NCBI RefSeq assembly: GCF_000513275.1
Contig: NZ_CBVJ010000114.1
Coordinates: 1 to 58,952 of the forward strand
Reading direction: 5' to 3'
Source of the DNA: Paenibacillus gorillae
Lineage (GTDB): Bacteria > Bacillota > Bacilli > Paenibacillales > Paenibacillaceae
DNA length: 58,952 bases
Both the position numbers and the translations under genes were made by a program. Position 1 is the first letter of the stretch. The number at the start of each line of letters is the position of its first letter. The notes under the pieces are model-generated. The model worked only from the letters and a program-made list of their open reading frames with translations. It had not been told where the DNA came from and searched no databases. This document shows, piece by piece, positions 1 to 9,339 of this stretch.

Positions 1-68
1 AGGGTTAGGGTTAGGGTTAGGGTTAGGGTTAGGGTTAGGGTTAGGGTTAGGGTTAGGGTTAGGGTTAG
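1..68. repeat. Telomere-type hexamer array (AGGGTT)n
   Basis: Eleven perfect tandem copies of AGGGTT fill positions 1-66, followed by AG, and the array stops abruptly at 69 against ordinary bacterial sequence. This is the telomere repeat of vertebrates and many fungi and has no known role in Firmicute chromosomes, which are circular. It is seen directly. The most economical explanation is a chimeric assembly join or contamination rather than a biological bacterial telomere. No inverted repeat, protelomerase site or terminal-protein gene is visible nearby that would support a linear replicon. Confidence 0.97.
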
Positions 69-265
69 CGGAGCGTTTTGAGTTTAGGATGACCTTTTGC
101 AGATTCTATCCATTGTCTTCGACAAAGACAATGGAATCAAGAACGGCAGCATGAACCAAAACGCAGCGAGCCCGAAGCTGATGCACCAACAACAAGAGGC
201 CGCCGGAAACTTTCCCGGCAGCCCCCCCAAGCATTAGCCTGTTCATCCTTCGCCTACAATCCACC
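69..265. other. Gene-free stretch with a hairpin
   Basis: Nearly 200 bases lie between the telomere-like array and the end of the first gene. They contain a perfect hairpin at 110-134 (arms CCATTGTCTT and AAGACAATGG, 5-base loop) without a clear T-tract on either strand. A 64-codon frame runs antisense here, but it has no ribosome binding site and no recognisable product. Nothing else is evident. Confidence 0.5.
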
Positions 266-1735
266 TTATGATTGTCTAAGCGAAGATAAGTCCAATTCAT
301 CCGGCTTCATCGGCTTGCCGAGCATAAAGCCCTGAACATAGTCGCAGCCCCATTCCTGGAGCAGCCGGTATTGCTCGATATATTCAACACCGCTGGCTGT
401 TATCTCCAGCCCTAGCTTGTGAGCAAGTGCAATGACCATCTCTACGATGTGACGCTCGGCTGAAGGCATGTCGATATGCTGCGTAAAAGCCGGGCTTATT
501 TTCAAGCCGTTAATAGGCAATTGCTTCAAGCTAGCCAGCGAGAAGCTGCCAGTGCCGAACTCATCGATGACGAGGCGGACGCCCTGAGCACGAAGCTGCG
601 TCAGCACTTCCAGCGGCTGATCGCTAGGGTTTTGCTTGTCTTCCTTGATCTCCAGCTCCAGACAAGAGGGGCTAAGCCCCGTGTCATTGAGCACATTCGC
701 CACCATGCTCGGGAATGCAGGGTCCTTAAGCTGCAATGGGCTGACGTTAACCGTAACGATCAGCTGCTCCAGACCGTAAATCTGCATGCTGGAGAGCATC
801 TGGCATGCTTCCCGCAGCACCCACTCCCCAATTGGTACGATCCATCCGTTCTGCTCAGCCACTGGTAAAAATTCGGAAGGCGGTACACTGCCAAGCTCCG
901 GATGATTCCATCGCAGCAGCGCTTCGAATCCTCTTAGCTTGCCGTCCGAAATACGGTAGATCGGCTGGCAGCTTAACGAAAATTGCCGCTCATACAACGC
1001 GGTTCGCATCGACGCTTCAATGGCGACCCAGCGATTCAGCCGCTCCGTATCTTCGAGCGAATAGAAGCAGATTTTCCCCCAGCCCTGCGCTTTTGCTCTA
1101 GACAGAGCTGTCTCTGCCCGGCTAAGCAGCTGCTCGCTCGTTCGGCCGTCATTCGGGTATATGCTCGCTCCCACACTGGCTGTAAGGCGTGACTCTACAC
1201 CTTCAAGCTCGCATGCCGATTCCACGGCATATTTCATGGCCTCGACAGCCAGACCGCCGTCCGGCTGGTTTCGGTCCAGCTCTTGCACGAGCAGAAAATC
1301 ATTCTCACCGATCTGGCAAGCCAGCATTTCGGCCCCTCGTACAGCTCCCCGTGAAAGATGCGATGCTGCGACTTCGCTGTCAACCTCGCGCACTGCTGTA
1401 CGGCCGCTGCCCAAACGGGCGGAGGCCTCTTCCTTCTGCCTGCGATCTGCCGATACACCGGCAGCATGAGCCCCTTGCTCCGGACCAGTCCCGGCAGCCT
1501 TTTGTCCTCCAGCAGCCAGTCGTTCGGCTACCGCCCGAATCATTTCACTTCCATATGCCATGCCCTTTGTCTCATTTATGCGATAAAACCAATCCAGATG
1601 AATGACAGCAACAACGAGCCGTTTTCCGGATGCGCGGGCCTGATAAAGCGCCAGTTCCAACTGGGCGAACGCTTGCGCACGGGCCGGAGTTTCGATGACT
1701 GCTTGCACCTGTTTGACACCATCCTTTACCCTCAA
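266..1735 (-). CDS. Degenerate GGDEF / EAL domain protein
   Basis: The protein has about 489 residues. The N-terminal half is a worn GGDEF domain in which the signature reads GENDF, so cyclase activity is not expected. The C-terminal half is an EAL domain with the EAL signature (GFEALLRW), the Asn of VNVSP, the Glu of ELEIKE, a Lys (LKIS), and QGF near the end. The normally invariant metal-binding DDFG is DEFG, and KID is KIS, so phosphodiesterase activity may be reduced or lost and the protein may be a c-di-GMP sensor. No transmembrane segment is seen. It is the last gene of a kinase, response regulator and EAL run on the minus strand. The start is uncertain: the longest frame begins with TTG at 1735 without a good ribosome binding site, and a GTG nine codons in is possible. 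Confidence 0.85.
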   Translation of the reverse strand: MRVKDGVKQVQAVIETPARAQAFAQLELALYQARASGKRLVVAVIHLDWFYRINETKGMAYGSEMIRAVAERLAAGGQKAAGTGPEQGAHAAGVSADRRQKEEASARLGSGRTAVREVDSEVAASHLSRGAVRGAEMLACQIGENDFLLVQELDRNQPDGGLAVEAMKYAVESACELEGVESRLTASVGASIYPNDGRTSEQLLSRAETALSRAKAQGWGKICFYSLEDTERLNRWVAIEASMRTALYERQFSLSCQPIYRISDGKLRGFEALLRWNHPELGSVPPSEFLPVAEQNGWIVPIGEWVLREACQMLSSMQIYGLEQLIVTVNVSPLQLKDPAFPSMVANVLNDTGLSPSCLELEIKEDKQNPSDQPLEVLTQLRAQGVRLVIDEFGTGSFSLASLKQLPINGLKISPAFTQHIDMPSAERHIVEMVIALAHKLGLEITASGVEYIEQYRLLQEWGCDYVQGFMLGKPMKPDELDLSSLRQS

Positions 1736-1842
1736 TAATTAGTGCTATCATCCCATATAAGTATTAGAAAAATTTAGGATGGTTGTTTAGAAGAATGTTA
1801 GATTCATCTGTCAAGATGCTAATAGGAGCAACTTCTGCCTAA

Positions 1843-1886
1843 CATAAATAAAGAAGACCGCCCTGCGCAAGCAAGGCGGCCTTCCT
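1843..1886 (-). terminator. Rho-independent terminator after the response regulator
   Basis: Read on the minus strand, a GC-rich hairpin built from GGCCGCCTTGC and GCAGGGCGGTC is followed by a TTTATTT tract. It lies just beyond the stop of the response regulator at 1907, so it separates that gene from the EAL gene unless readthrough occurs. Confidence 0.7.
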
Positions 1887-1906
1887 TCGTCACGGTGAAT
1901 ACCTGT

Positions 1907-2653
1907 CTAATCAGCGACTCCTGCGTTTCTTCCAGCTTCCGAATAGTCAGCCGTATACTTATAGCCGAATCCCCATACGGTACGGATCAAACGCGGTTCC
2001 TTCGGATTATGCTCAATCTTTTTCCGCAAATTTACGATATGAACGTCAATCGCCCGATCCGTGACAAAGGAGTCGAATCCCCTTATCGCGTTGATCAGCT
2101 CCTCACGGCTGAATACTTTGCCCGGATGGGCAAGAAACAGCTTCATCATCTCGTACTCAGAAAAAGTTGTCTCCACCAGTTTGCCTCTTACGAGCAGCAA
2201 ACGGCGTTCCAAATCCAGTTGAATCGGCAAGCCGTTCAACACTGGAAGAGCCTCTTCCGCTTCTGCTTCCGCCTCCGGTTCCGGTGCGGTGATATGGGAA
2301 CGGCGAATTAATGCTTCCACCCTTGCCGTCATCTCATGCATGCTAAAGGGCTTGCACATATAGTCATCCGCTCCGGCCTTCAAAGCCAGCACGCGTTCTG
2401 ACACTTCACTCTTCATAGACAAGATCATAATTGGTACATGAGACCGTTCTCGGAGCGTACTGCACACTTCCATGCCGTCCCGATCCGGCAGCATTAAATC
2501 CAGCAGCACGATATCGGGCTCAAATTCATTCGCCGTCCGCAGCCCTTCCTCCGCAAGTCCCGCTTGCTTCACCAAGTAGCCTTCCTCCGACAAATACATA
2601 GACAGCATATCACTCATCATGACGTCATCTTCTATGACTAAAACTTTATACAC
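1907..2653 (-). CDS. OmpR/PhoB-family response regulator
   Basis: The receiver domain (residues 1-115) has the acidic pair (VIEDD), the phosphorylatable Asp (VLLDLMLPDRDG) and the conserved Lys (CKPF). A DNA-binding winged helix occupies about residues 145-235, ending in the RTVWGFGYKY signature. A GTG at 2653 is chosen because GAGGGGTG lies about 8 bases upstream and gives the usual MYKVLVIEDD N-terminus; the frame is open to a GTG at 2662. It lies about 140 bases downstream of the hybrid kinase gene on the same strand, which makes that kinase the obvious phosphodonor candidate. Its target genes are not visible. Confidence 0.93.
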   Translation of the reverse strand: MYKVLVIEDDVMMSDMLSMYLSEEGYLVKQAGLAEEGLRTANEFEPDIVLLDLMLPDRDGMEVCSTLRERSHVPIMILSMKSEVSERVLALKAGADDYMCKPFSMHEMTARVEALIRRSHITAPEPEAEAEAEEALPVLNGLPIQLDLERRLLLVRGKLVETTFSEYEMMKLFLAHPGKVFSREELINAIRGFDSFVTDRAIDVHIVNLRKKIEHNPKEPRLIRTVWGFGYKYTADYSEAGRNAGVAD

Positions 2654-2791
2654 TGGCGCCACCCCTCATTGGGATTGGAGATTTCTGTCGAATTCGATAT
2701 TATATCCATAATATACAATATCAACCCCAGAGGGACAATCGTTTGTTAGAAAAATGTTAGGAATATTTGTCGAACTAGCAAACATTATTTG

Positions 2792-5700
2792 CTACACTCT
2801 GTTTTTCAAAGATAGTATGGTTTCGTCAAGACGCTTCCTAAGCCGCCCCGCAGCTTCCTTCCAGCTTGGCTCATCAAACGGTTCTCGTTTCACAACCGCC
2901 TCGAGCGCCCCAGCCTCGCAAGCGATCGCATGAGCTGACAAATGGCTCGACGCGCCCTTCAACGTATGCAGCATCCGCTTAACTGTGCCAAGCTGTCCGC
3001 TTTGCAGGTTCGCCTCCAGCTTATCCATAAAATCAGAGTAATCGCTCTCGAATTGATCCAGCATATGCAGCAAAATCATTTGCTTGCCATTCACCCGCGC
3101 AAGCGCCGCCTCCAGATCAATCCCTTCGACGGCCGGTATGTTATGCTCCGTCAAGGCTGGGGCACCCGACAGCTTGTCAGGCAAAGAGCCGGCAAGCGGC
3201 AGATGAAGCGACAAGGCAATCGCGGAATACAGCTGCTCTGCATGAATTGGCTTCGTGACAACTCCGTTCATGCCTAGCCGCATGTACGTTTCATGATCGG
3301 AACGCAGCGTGTTGGCAGTCACTGCAATAATCGGGATGTGCCGGTAAAGAATATTGTCGCGAATGAGCCGCGTTGCTTCCATACCATCCATTTCCGGCAT
3401 GTGAATATCCATCAGGATAAGCTGCCATTCTTCCTGCTCCAGCATCTGAAGCGCTTCTTTGCCGTTCTCGGCAACGCCAACCTCAAACCCGTAGGCCTTC
3501 AGCATTTCCTGAGCCACCATCTGGTTGATGGCATTATCCTCCGCCAGCAAAATACGAACGCCGCTTGCCGGCCCTGCTACCATAGAAGAGGCGGCCTGTA
3601 TGGCGGCTTCTTTCAGTTCCCGATCCGCAAACTTCCGCTTCTCCCTACTAGAGGAATCGATCATCAGCCGGCTAAGCGCCGTGTACATTGCTTGCCGGGT
3701 GACGGGCTTCGTCAGCAGCGCTGACGGCCGTTCCGATTCCGGCATCTGAAGGAGTTCATCCCTTCCGAAGGAAGTCGTAAATACGGCGGTCTGAACGCCA
3801 GCCGCCTCCGCTTCCTTGTGGAAGGCCAGCCACGTCTCCGCGCCGTACATATCCGGCATCTCCATATCAAGCATAATCAGCTTCGGCCTCTCCGCCGCCT
3901 TCACCCGCTTCAACCGCGCCCTGGCCGATTTCCAGGAATAGAACGGCACAGGCGTCAGTCCGAAGGAATCGACCACTTTATACCAGTGCAGCCGCATTTC
4001 ATCATTATCCTCAACGATCCAGATCGTCTGCTGCTCAGTACCTTCAATGGAATAATTCACGGGTGCAGAGTTCTGAAGCAGTGCGAATCGAAGCTCGAAT
4101 TGAAAGCGGCTGCCAGAGCCAAATTCGCTCTCAACCTGTAGCTTGCCGCCCATCATCTCGACGAAAGCATTGGAGATGACGAGACCCAGGCCAGTGCCGC
4201 CAAACTTACGTGTCGTGGAGCTGTCAGCTTGCGTAAACGGCACAAACAGCTTGTCCACCTGCTCCTGCGACATGCCGATGCCGGTATCCTCTACCATGAA
4301 GCGCAGCTTCAGACTGTCCTGCTGCTGATCCAGAACTGTCAGCCTCAGCATTACTCTGCCTTGCGACGTAAACTTAATCGCATTCATGCAGAGGTTGAGC
4401 AGAATTTGCTCCAAGCGCAGCGGATCGCCAACAAGCGTAATCGGCAGCTCCTTAGGCGAATCCAGTATAAATTCAAATTGCTCTTTGCCCCCCATAAAGA
4501 TGCTGAGCTGATCGGCCAGCCGGTGAAGCAGCTCCTCCGGCTTAAACGCCAGCCGTTCTGGTTCGACTTTGCCCGCTTCGATTTTGGAGAAATCGAGAAT
4601 ATCGTTAATGATGCGCAGCAAGGTGTCGGAGGACGTATTGATCTTATCCATGTAATCCTTCTGCGAAGCCGAAAGACCCGTTCGGCGCATGAGCTGCGCC
4701 AAGCCAATAATACCGTTGAGCGGCGTACGGATCTCATGGCTCATCAGCGCAAGGAAGCTGCTCTTCGCCGTATTCGCTTCCTCCGCTTCTTGTGTAGCCC
4801 GGATCAATTCCTCCTGAATGCGCTGCTGCTCGGATACATCACGCGCAATACAAGAATAGAATAATTCACCCGTCCGGCTGTTGGCGTGCGCGACGACGAC
4901 CATGGAGACAAATATTTTTTTGCCCTCGCAGGTGATTAACTCCGCGTTGCCCTCCCAGAAGCCTTGGCGCTCCGCTACTCTAGCCCCGTTAATCAGCTCT
5001 TTGTATACGGGCGGTTCCATATGACGCTTCAATGTCGTATATTTCGCCGAAGCATCCAGCGCCAGCATTTCCTTGCCAGCCGTATTCATATAAATAATGC
5101 GTCCTCTATGATCAACAGAGGCGATCAAATCCTGCGCGGAACCAACGATGTCGAGGAGCCGGTTCTGCATTTTTTCCATCTGCAAATGTTCCGAAATATC
5201 ATAGGCCATACCCACAGTCCCTGTAAATTTGCCGTTATGGTCACGCAGCCCGTTGCTGCTGTGGCGCACCGGAATTCTAGTGCCGCTTCTATGTATGAAA
5301 GTCCATTCCCGCTCGTAGGAGAAGTTTTCCATCCGCAGCTCATGGAACAGCTCCAGTCCCGGCACTACCGTTCTCCCTAGACGGTCGGACAATAGCTCTG
5401 CTTCCTCGCGAATCTCCTCCGGATCGATGAATAGCAGCGGCGTCGCATGACCGCGCACCTCCTCCAGCTTATAGCCGATTAAATGCTCGGCAGCCGTATT
5501 CATGTAGGAAATGCGGTAATGCTCATCCAGCACGATAAACGCATACTGGTTCTGGTTAATAATCGCGCCAAGCTGCTCGAACATATCCTTCAAGTGCACC
5601 ATCATGCCATTAACGGATGCTGCAAGCTTGCCCACCTCATCGCTGGGCAGCTCGTTCAAATGCTCGGCGTCAAACCTGCCGTCTGCCGCTTGCTCAGTTA

Positions 5701-6635
5701 CAGCAAGAATACCCTCGAGACGGCGGACGATCGTTGCAAAAAAGATAAAAAACAAAATGACGACGACAATTTCTGCCAACGCAATGGTCGCGAAGGTCTG
5801 CAAGAACACCCGGTTCAGCCCTTCATTCAGGCTGGAGCTTGGCATTTCTAACGAGAATCGCCAGCCGGTTACCGCATCCACCTTCTCATAGAAGACGATG
5901 TGTTTATGCGTACCCCTTTTCTGCTTGAAGGTTCCCGACTGCTCCTCCTGAGCAGCTCCCGTCCCCGCCTTAGCCTTGGCTTCCATAGCCTCCTTGAATC
6001 CAATCGTTTCATTCAGCTCTTCATCGGGAGCAGCCGAATAGATCATTTCACCTGCACGGTTAAACATTCGGAATACGCCCGTCTCCTGCTTTTCTAGACG
6101 GAGGTAGGGCTCGAGCACCGACAACTGCATAGATGCATAGACGACACCGATGATCTTGTTCTGATCGCCATACACCGGAACAACGATAAATGACTGCTTG
6201 TCCGTCTCAAAAAAATGGAATCATCGGGTCGGTTACCGTTACTTTGCCTTCAATCGCGTCCAGAAAAAAGGACTGGCCGCCCATTGGGATCGTCGGTCCG
6301 TTGGTCCGGATCGCAAAACCGTTCGGATGAACAAATCCAATCGCATGATAGGTAAATCCGGATCGCACCAGCTCACGGTTGAAATAGCGGAGACGCTCCT
6401 CATCCGTTCCGAAGCGGACCACATCGGTCCGACTCATGACCAGTACCTCAGCTCGCCGGATGGCAAGCCAAGAAGCCAGCTGACTCGCTCCGCTTTGCAG
6501 CCTGCTCATCGTTTTCTCCTTCGCCGAATCGATCATTTGCTCGCGTACGGTCATGTAATTGCTGACACCTGCAAGCAGTAGCGGAATGATGGAGATCAGC
6601 ACGATCAACAGCAGCCCTTTAGTTCTGAGCGACAT
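2792..6635 (-). pseudogene. Membrane hybrid histidine kinase with CACHE, HAMP, PAS, two receivers and HPt, split by a frameshift
   Basis: Two overlapping frames encode one protein of about 1280 residues. The first (from 6635) gives a membrane helix (residues 7-28) and the start of an extracellular CACHE sensor, ending at DPMIPFF. The second continues with the rest of CACHE, a second membrane helix (about 277-303), HAMP, two PAS domains, HisKA (SHEIRTPLNG, His near 633), an HATPase domain (GTGLGL), receiver 1 (LDMEMPD), receiver 2 (LMDIHMPEMDG) and an HPt domain (HTLKG, near 1223). Removing one base from the seven-A run at 6211-6217 restores a continuous reading (PFFETDKQ). All catalytic motifs are intact, so a sequencing error or very recent mutation is likely. 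The start may be ATG 6635 or TTG 6644, which is better spaced from GGAAGGGG. It probably signals to the neighbouring response regulator. Confidence 0.9.
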
Positions 6636-6770
6636 TTTATTCAAACAAGCTTGCCCCTTCCGAGCGATGTCATTTCTTGTATTATACCGTCCAAAACTCG
6701 CAGATGGCGATATCACGAAAAAAAACGCCTGAACAGGAATCACCCCATCCAAGCGTTTAGCGCCAAATTA

Positions 6771-7763
6771 TTATTTTGCAAGAATTTCTTCGATCGCATG
6801 CAGCTCTTCAGCCGAGAAGTCCAGCCTGCTCAATGCCGCAACGTTGTCGTCGATTTGTTCCACACGGCTTGCACCGATCAATGCGGACGTTACTTTGCCG
6901 CCGCGAAGCACCCATGCCAGCGCCATTTGAGCAAGCGATTGTCCGCGTTCGGAAGCCAGCTCGTTCAGACTGCGGATTTTCGCCAGCTTGTCTTCCGTAA
7001 TCTGATCCGATTTCAGGAAGACGCTAGGGCCGCCTGCGCGGGAATCAGCTGGCACACCGTTCAAGTAACGGTTGGTCAGCATCCCGCCAGCCAGTGGCGA
7101 GAATACGATGGATCCGATTCCGTCCGTCTCCAGCACATCCTGCAAGCCGTCCTCGATCCAGCGGTTAAACATCGAATACGACGGCTGATGAATGAGGCAA
7201 GGCGTGCCAAGCTGCTTCAAGATCGCCGACGCTTTGGCCGTCTGCTCCGCGCTGTAGTTGGAGAGGCCGACATAAAGCGCTTTGCCCTGCCGTACGATAT
7301 GATCCAGGGCAGCCATCGTTTCTTCAAGCGGAGTATCAGGGTCCGGACGGTGATGATAGAAAATGTCGACGTACTCCAGATTCATCCGTTTCAGACTTTG
7401 ATCCAGGCTGGAAACCAAATATTTGCGGGAGCCCCACTCGCCGTAAGGTCCCTCCCACATATAGTAGCCGGCTTTAGTTGATATAATAAGCTCATCGCGG
7501 TAAGCCGCGAGATCCTGATGCAAGATTTGTCCGAACATTTCTTCGGCTGAACCTGGCGGCGGTCCATAGTTGTTAGCCAGATCGAAATGAGTGATGCCCA
7601 AATCAAACGCCCGGCGAACCATAGCTCTGCCATTCTCCAACCGGTCATTTCCTCCGAAATTATGCCACAAGCCTAACGATACAGCTGGCAGCTTCAAGCC
7701 GCTGCGTCCCGCACGATTGTACTTCATTTGTTCATAACGGTTTTGCTCCGGTAAATAAGCCAT
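6771..7763 (-). CDS. Aldo/keto reductase, L-glyceraldehyde-3-phosphate reductase (YghZ) type
   Basis: The 330-residue NADPH-dependent aldo/keto reductase has the catalytic Asp and Tyr in HFDLANNYGPPPGSAE, the Lys in ISTKAG and the His in FYHHRPD. The segment GGNDRLENGRAMVRRAF is typical of the YghZ subfamily, which detoxifies methylglyoxal and reduces L-glyceraldehyde 3-phosphate. AGGAGG lies close upstream of the ATG at 7763. The length matches the family. It stands between the HD-GYP gene and the kinase gene on the same strand, with no obvious functional link to either. It is cytosolic, with no signal peptide. Confidence 0.93.
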   Translation of the reverse strand: MAYLPEQNRYEQMKYNRAGRSGLKLPAVSLGLWHNFGGNDRLENGRAMVRRAFDLGITHFDLANNYGPPPGSAEEMFGQILHQDLAAYRDELIISTKAGYYMWEGPYGEWGSRKYLVSSLDQSLKRMNLEYVDIFYHHRPDPDTPLEETMAALDHIVRQGKALYVGLSNYSAEQTAKASAILKQLGTPCLIHQPSYSMFNRWIEDGLQDVLETDGIGSIVFSPLAGGMLTNRYLNGVPADSRAGGPSVFLKSDQITEDKLAKIRSLNELASERGQSLAQMALAWVLRGGKVTSALIGASRVEQIDDNVAALSRLDFSAEELHAIEEILAK

Positions 7764-7855
7764 CGATGTTCATCCTCCTATGTATGGACTACTCCTCTAT
7801 TGTAACCGAGCGGAAACGCCAATGCCATTCCCGTCAAAAAAGCTTTTGTAAAGGG

Positions 7856-9313
7856 CTATGCGGGTGCTGTCCCGTCAATCCAATTCAACTGAAATTCCCG
7901 ACTCGATCGAATCGTCTCATCGAAGAAATTCCGCTGCTCCTCGGCAAGGGTCAAGAACGACTCGACGCAGGATGGATCGAAATGCTTGCCGCTTTCCCCG
8001 CGAATGTGTTCCATCGCTTCATCGTGAGACAACGCTTGGCGATAGGAACGCGATGAAGTGAGCGCATCATAGACATCCGCAATGGCAATTACTCTAGCGA
8101 GCAGCGGAATGCCATTGCCGCTTAGACCGCTTGGGTAGCCGCTGCCATCCCAGCGCTCGTGATGAGAGCGGATAACAGCCAGCTCCTCCTGCATGAAGCC
8201 CAGCCTCCGGCATAAATGGTATCCGGTCAGAGGGTGCTCCTGAATAATGGCCCGTTCCTCCAGATTAAGCTTGCCCGGCTTGTTCAGAATATGGCCGGGA
8301 ATGCTTAGCTTGCCGATATCATGGACAATCCCCCCTTGGGCGATAGCCCGCAGCTGATTCGAGGATAAGCCCATTACTTCTCCCAGCTTAAGAGCGTAAA
8401 TCGCAACCCGGTAGTTATGGCCCGCTGTATAAGCGTCCCTGCTCTCCGTCGCGCGGATAAGCTCCTTAATAGCCGGAGACATATAAGCTTGAATCCATTC
8501 CTTCGGATTGCTGCGAAGCAAGAGCAGCATCGAGGAGGTCAATGAGCCGGTGCTTCTGTACTGCAGCAAAATGCCCGCCGACATGCCAATGACTGATGCC
8601 AGCAGCAAGATATGATACAGCCACCAGCTCAGCTTCCACGATTCCCCCGTGACGATAATCATTTGCGCCAGAATCATCCAGCCGGCGCTGTACACGATAG
8701 CCAGTTGAAGCGGAAAACGGGAAGACGTGTAAGTTTGCCAATAGCGCAGCATCGTCCATAAGTTCAGGGCAACAATGATGCCCGTAGCAATCCAGCGCAT
8801 CGGGTTTTCTTTCAGATGCAGCCATTCGGTTACTTGAGGCACGTACCATAAGAGCAGGCAGAGCGCCACAAGCGCAGCCGACCATACCGGAACGAGCCAG
8901 CGCTGCCAGCGGGACAGCCAGCGGATGACAAAGCGATCGGAGGACATCGAGGATAGCCACAGCCAGAGAACAGCAAGCAGAATGCTGATCTGGGCAGCCG
9001 TTCCGGATATGCTGCTATGATAGCTCAGCAAGCCAGGCGTCGACATGCCGTGTACCGTAAACAAAGCGGCAAGCGAGACATAAGCAAGCGACAAGAAGCT
9101 GATTTTCAAATTGCGAATCCGAATAGCGGCAAACCCGATCGCTACCGCAACAATTAGGGCAAATAGGGAAACGATGCTGACTATGTAGAAATGTCCATGT
9201 GGAGAGTGAATGTCGGCATCCAGCGGAGACGTGCTCCGCAAAACGATGTAGATGGCCAGCGGCAATGCCATAGACAATGCAAACCAGCCATAAACCCGAG
9301 GTGTGACGCGCAA
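7856..9313 (-). CDS. Membrane-bound HD-GYP domain phosphodiesterase
   Basis: The product has about 485 residues. Six to eight hydrophobic helices fill the first 270 residues, forming a membrane sensor module I cannot assign to a named family. The C-terminal part is an HD-GYP domain with HDIGK (near residue 328) and HHERWDGSGYP (near 384), both complete. Such enzymes hydrolyse cyclic-di-GMP to pGpG or GMP. The frame is open to 9385, but that would overlap the preceding gene. A TTG at 9313 is preferred because GGGGGAGG sits 8 bases upstream. It follows the MHYT-GGDEF-EAL gene by 26 bases, so the two are probably co-transcribed and set the c-di-GMP level together. Confidence 0.9.
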   Translation of the reverse strand: MRVTPRVYGWFALSMALPLAIYIVLRSTSPLDADIHSPHGHFYIVSIVSLFALIVAVAIGFAAIRIRNLKISFLSLAYVSLAALFTVHGMSTPGLLSYHSSISGTAAQISILLAVLWLWLSSMSSDRFVIRWLSRWQRWLVPVWSAALVALCLLLWYVPQVTEWLHLKENPMRWIATGIIVALNLWTMLRYWQTYTSSRFPLQLAIVYSAGWMILAQMIIVTGESWKLSWWLYHILLLASVIGMSAGILLQYRSTGSLTSSMLLLLRSNPKEWIQAYMSPAIKELIRATESRDAYTAGHNYRVAIYALKLGEVMGLSSNQLRAIAQGGIVHDIGKLSIPGHILNKPGKLNLEERAIIQEHPLTGYHLCRRLGFMQEELAVIRSHHERWDGSGYPSGLSGNGIPLLARVIAIADVYDALTSSRSYRQALSHDEAMEHIRGESGKHFDPSCVESFLTLAEEQRNFFDETIRSSREFQLNWIDGTAPA

Positions 9314-9339
9314 GACCAAAACCTCCCCCTTTAATATGA

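Noticed and set aside
1..68. Natural linear bacterial chromosome end
   Set aside because: Bacterial linear ends use terminal proteins or hairpins, not AGGGTT arrays; no supporting genes are present.
1161..1738. Several plus-strand frames over the EAL gene
   Set aside because: They are antisense shadows of a gene with clear GGDEF/EAL homology; none has a ribosome binding site or recognisable domain.
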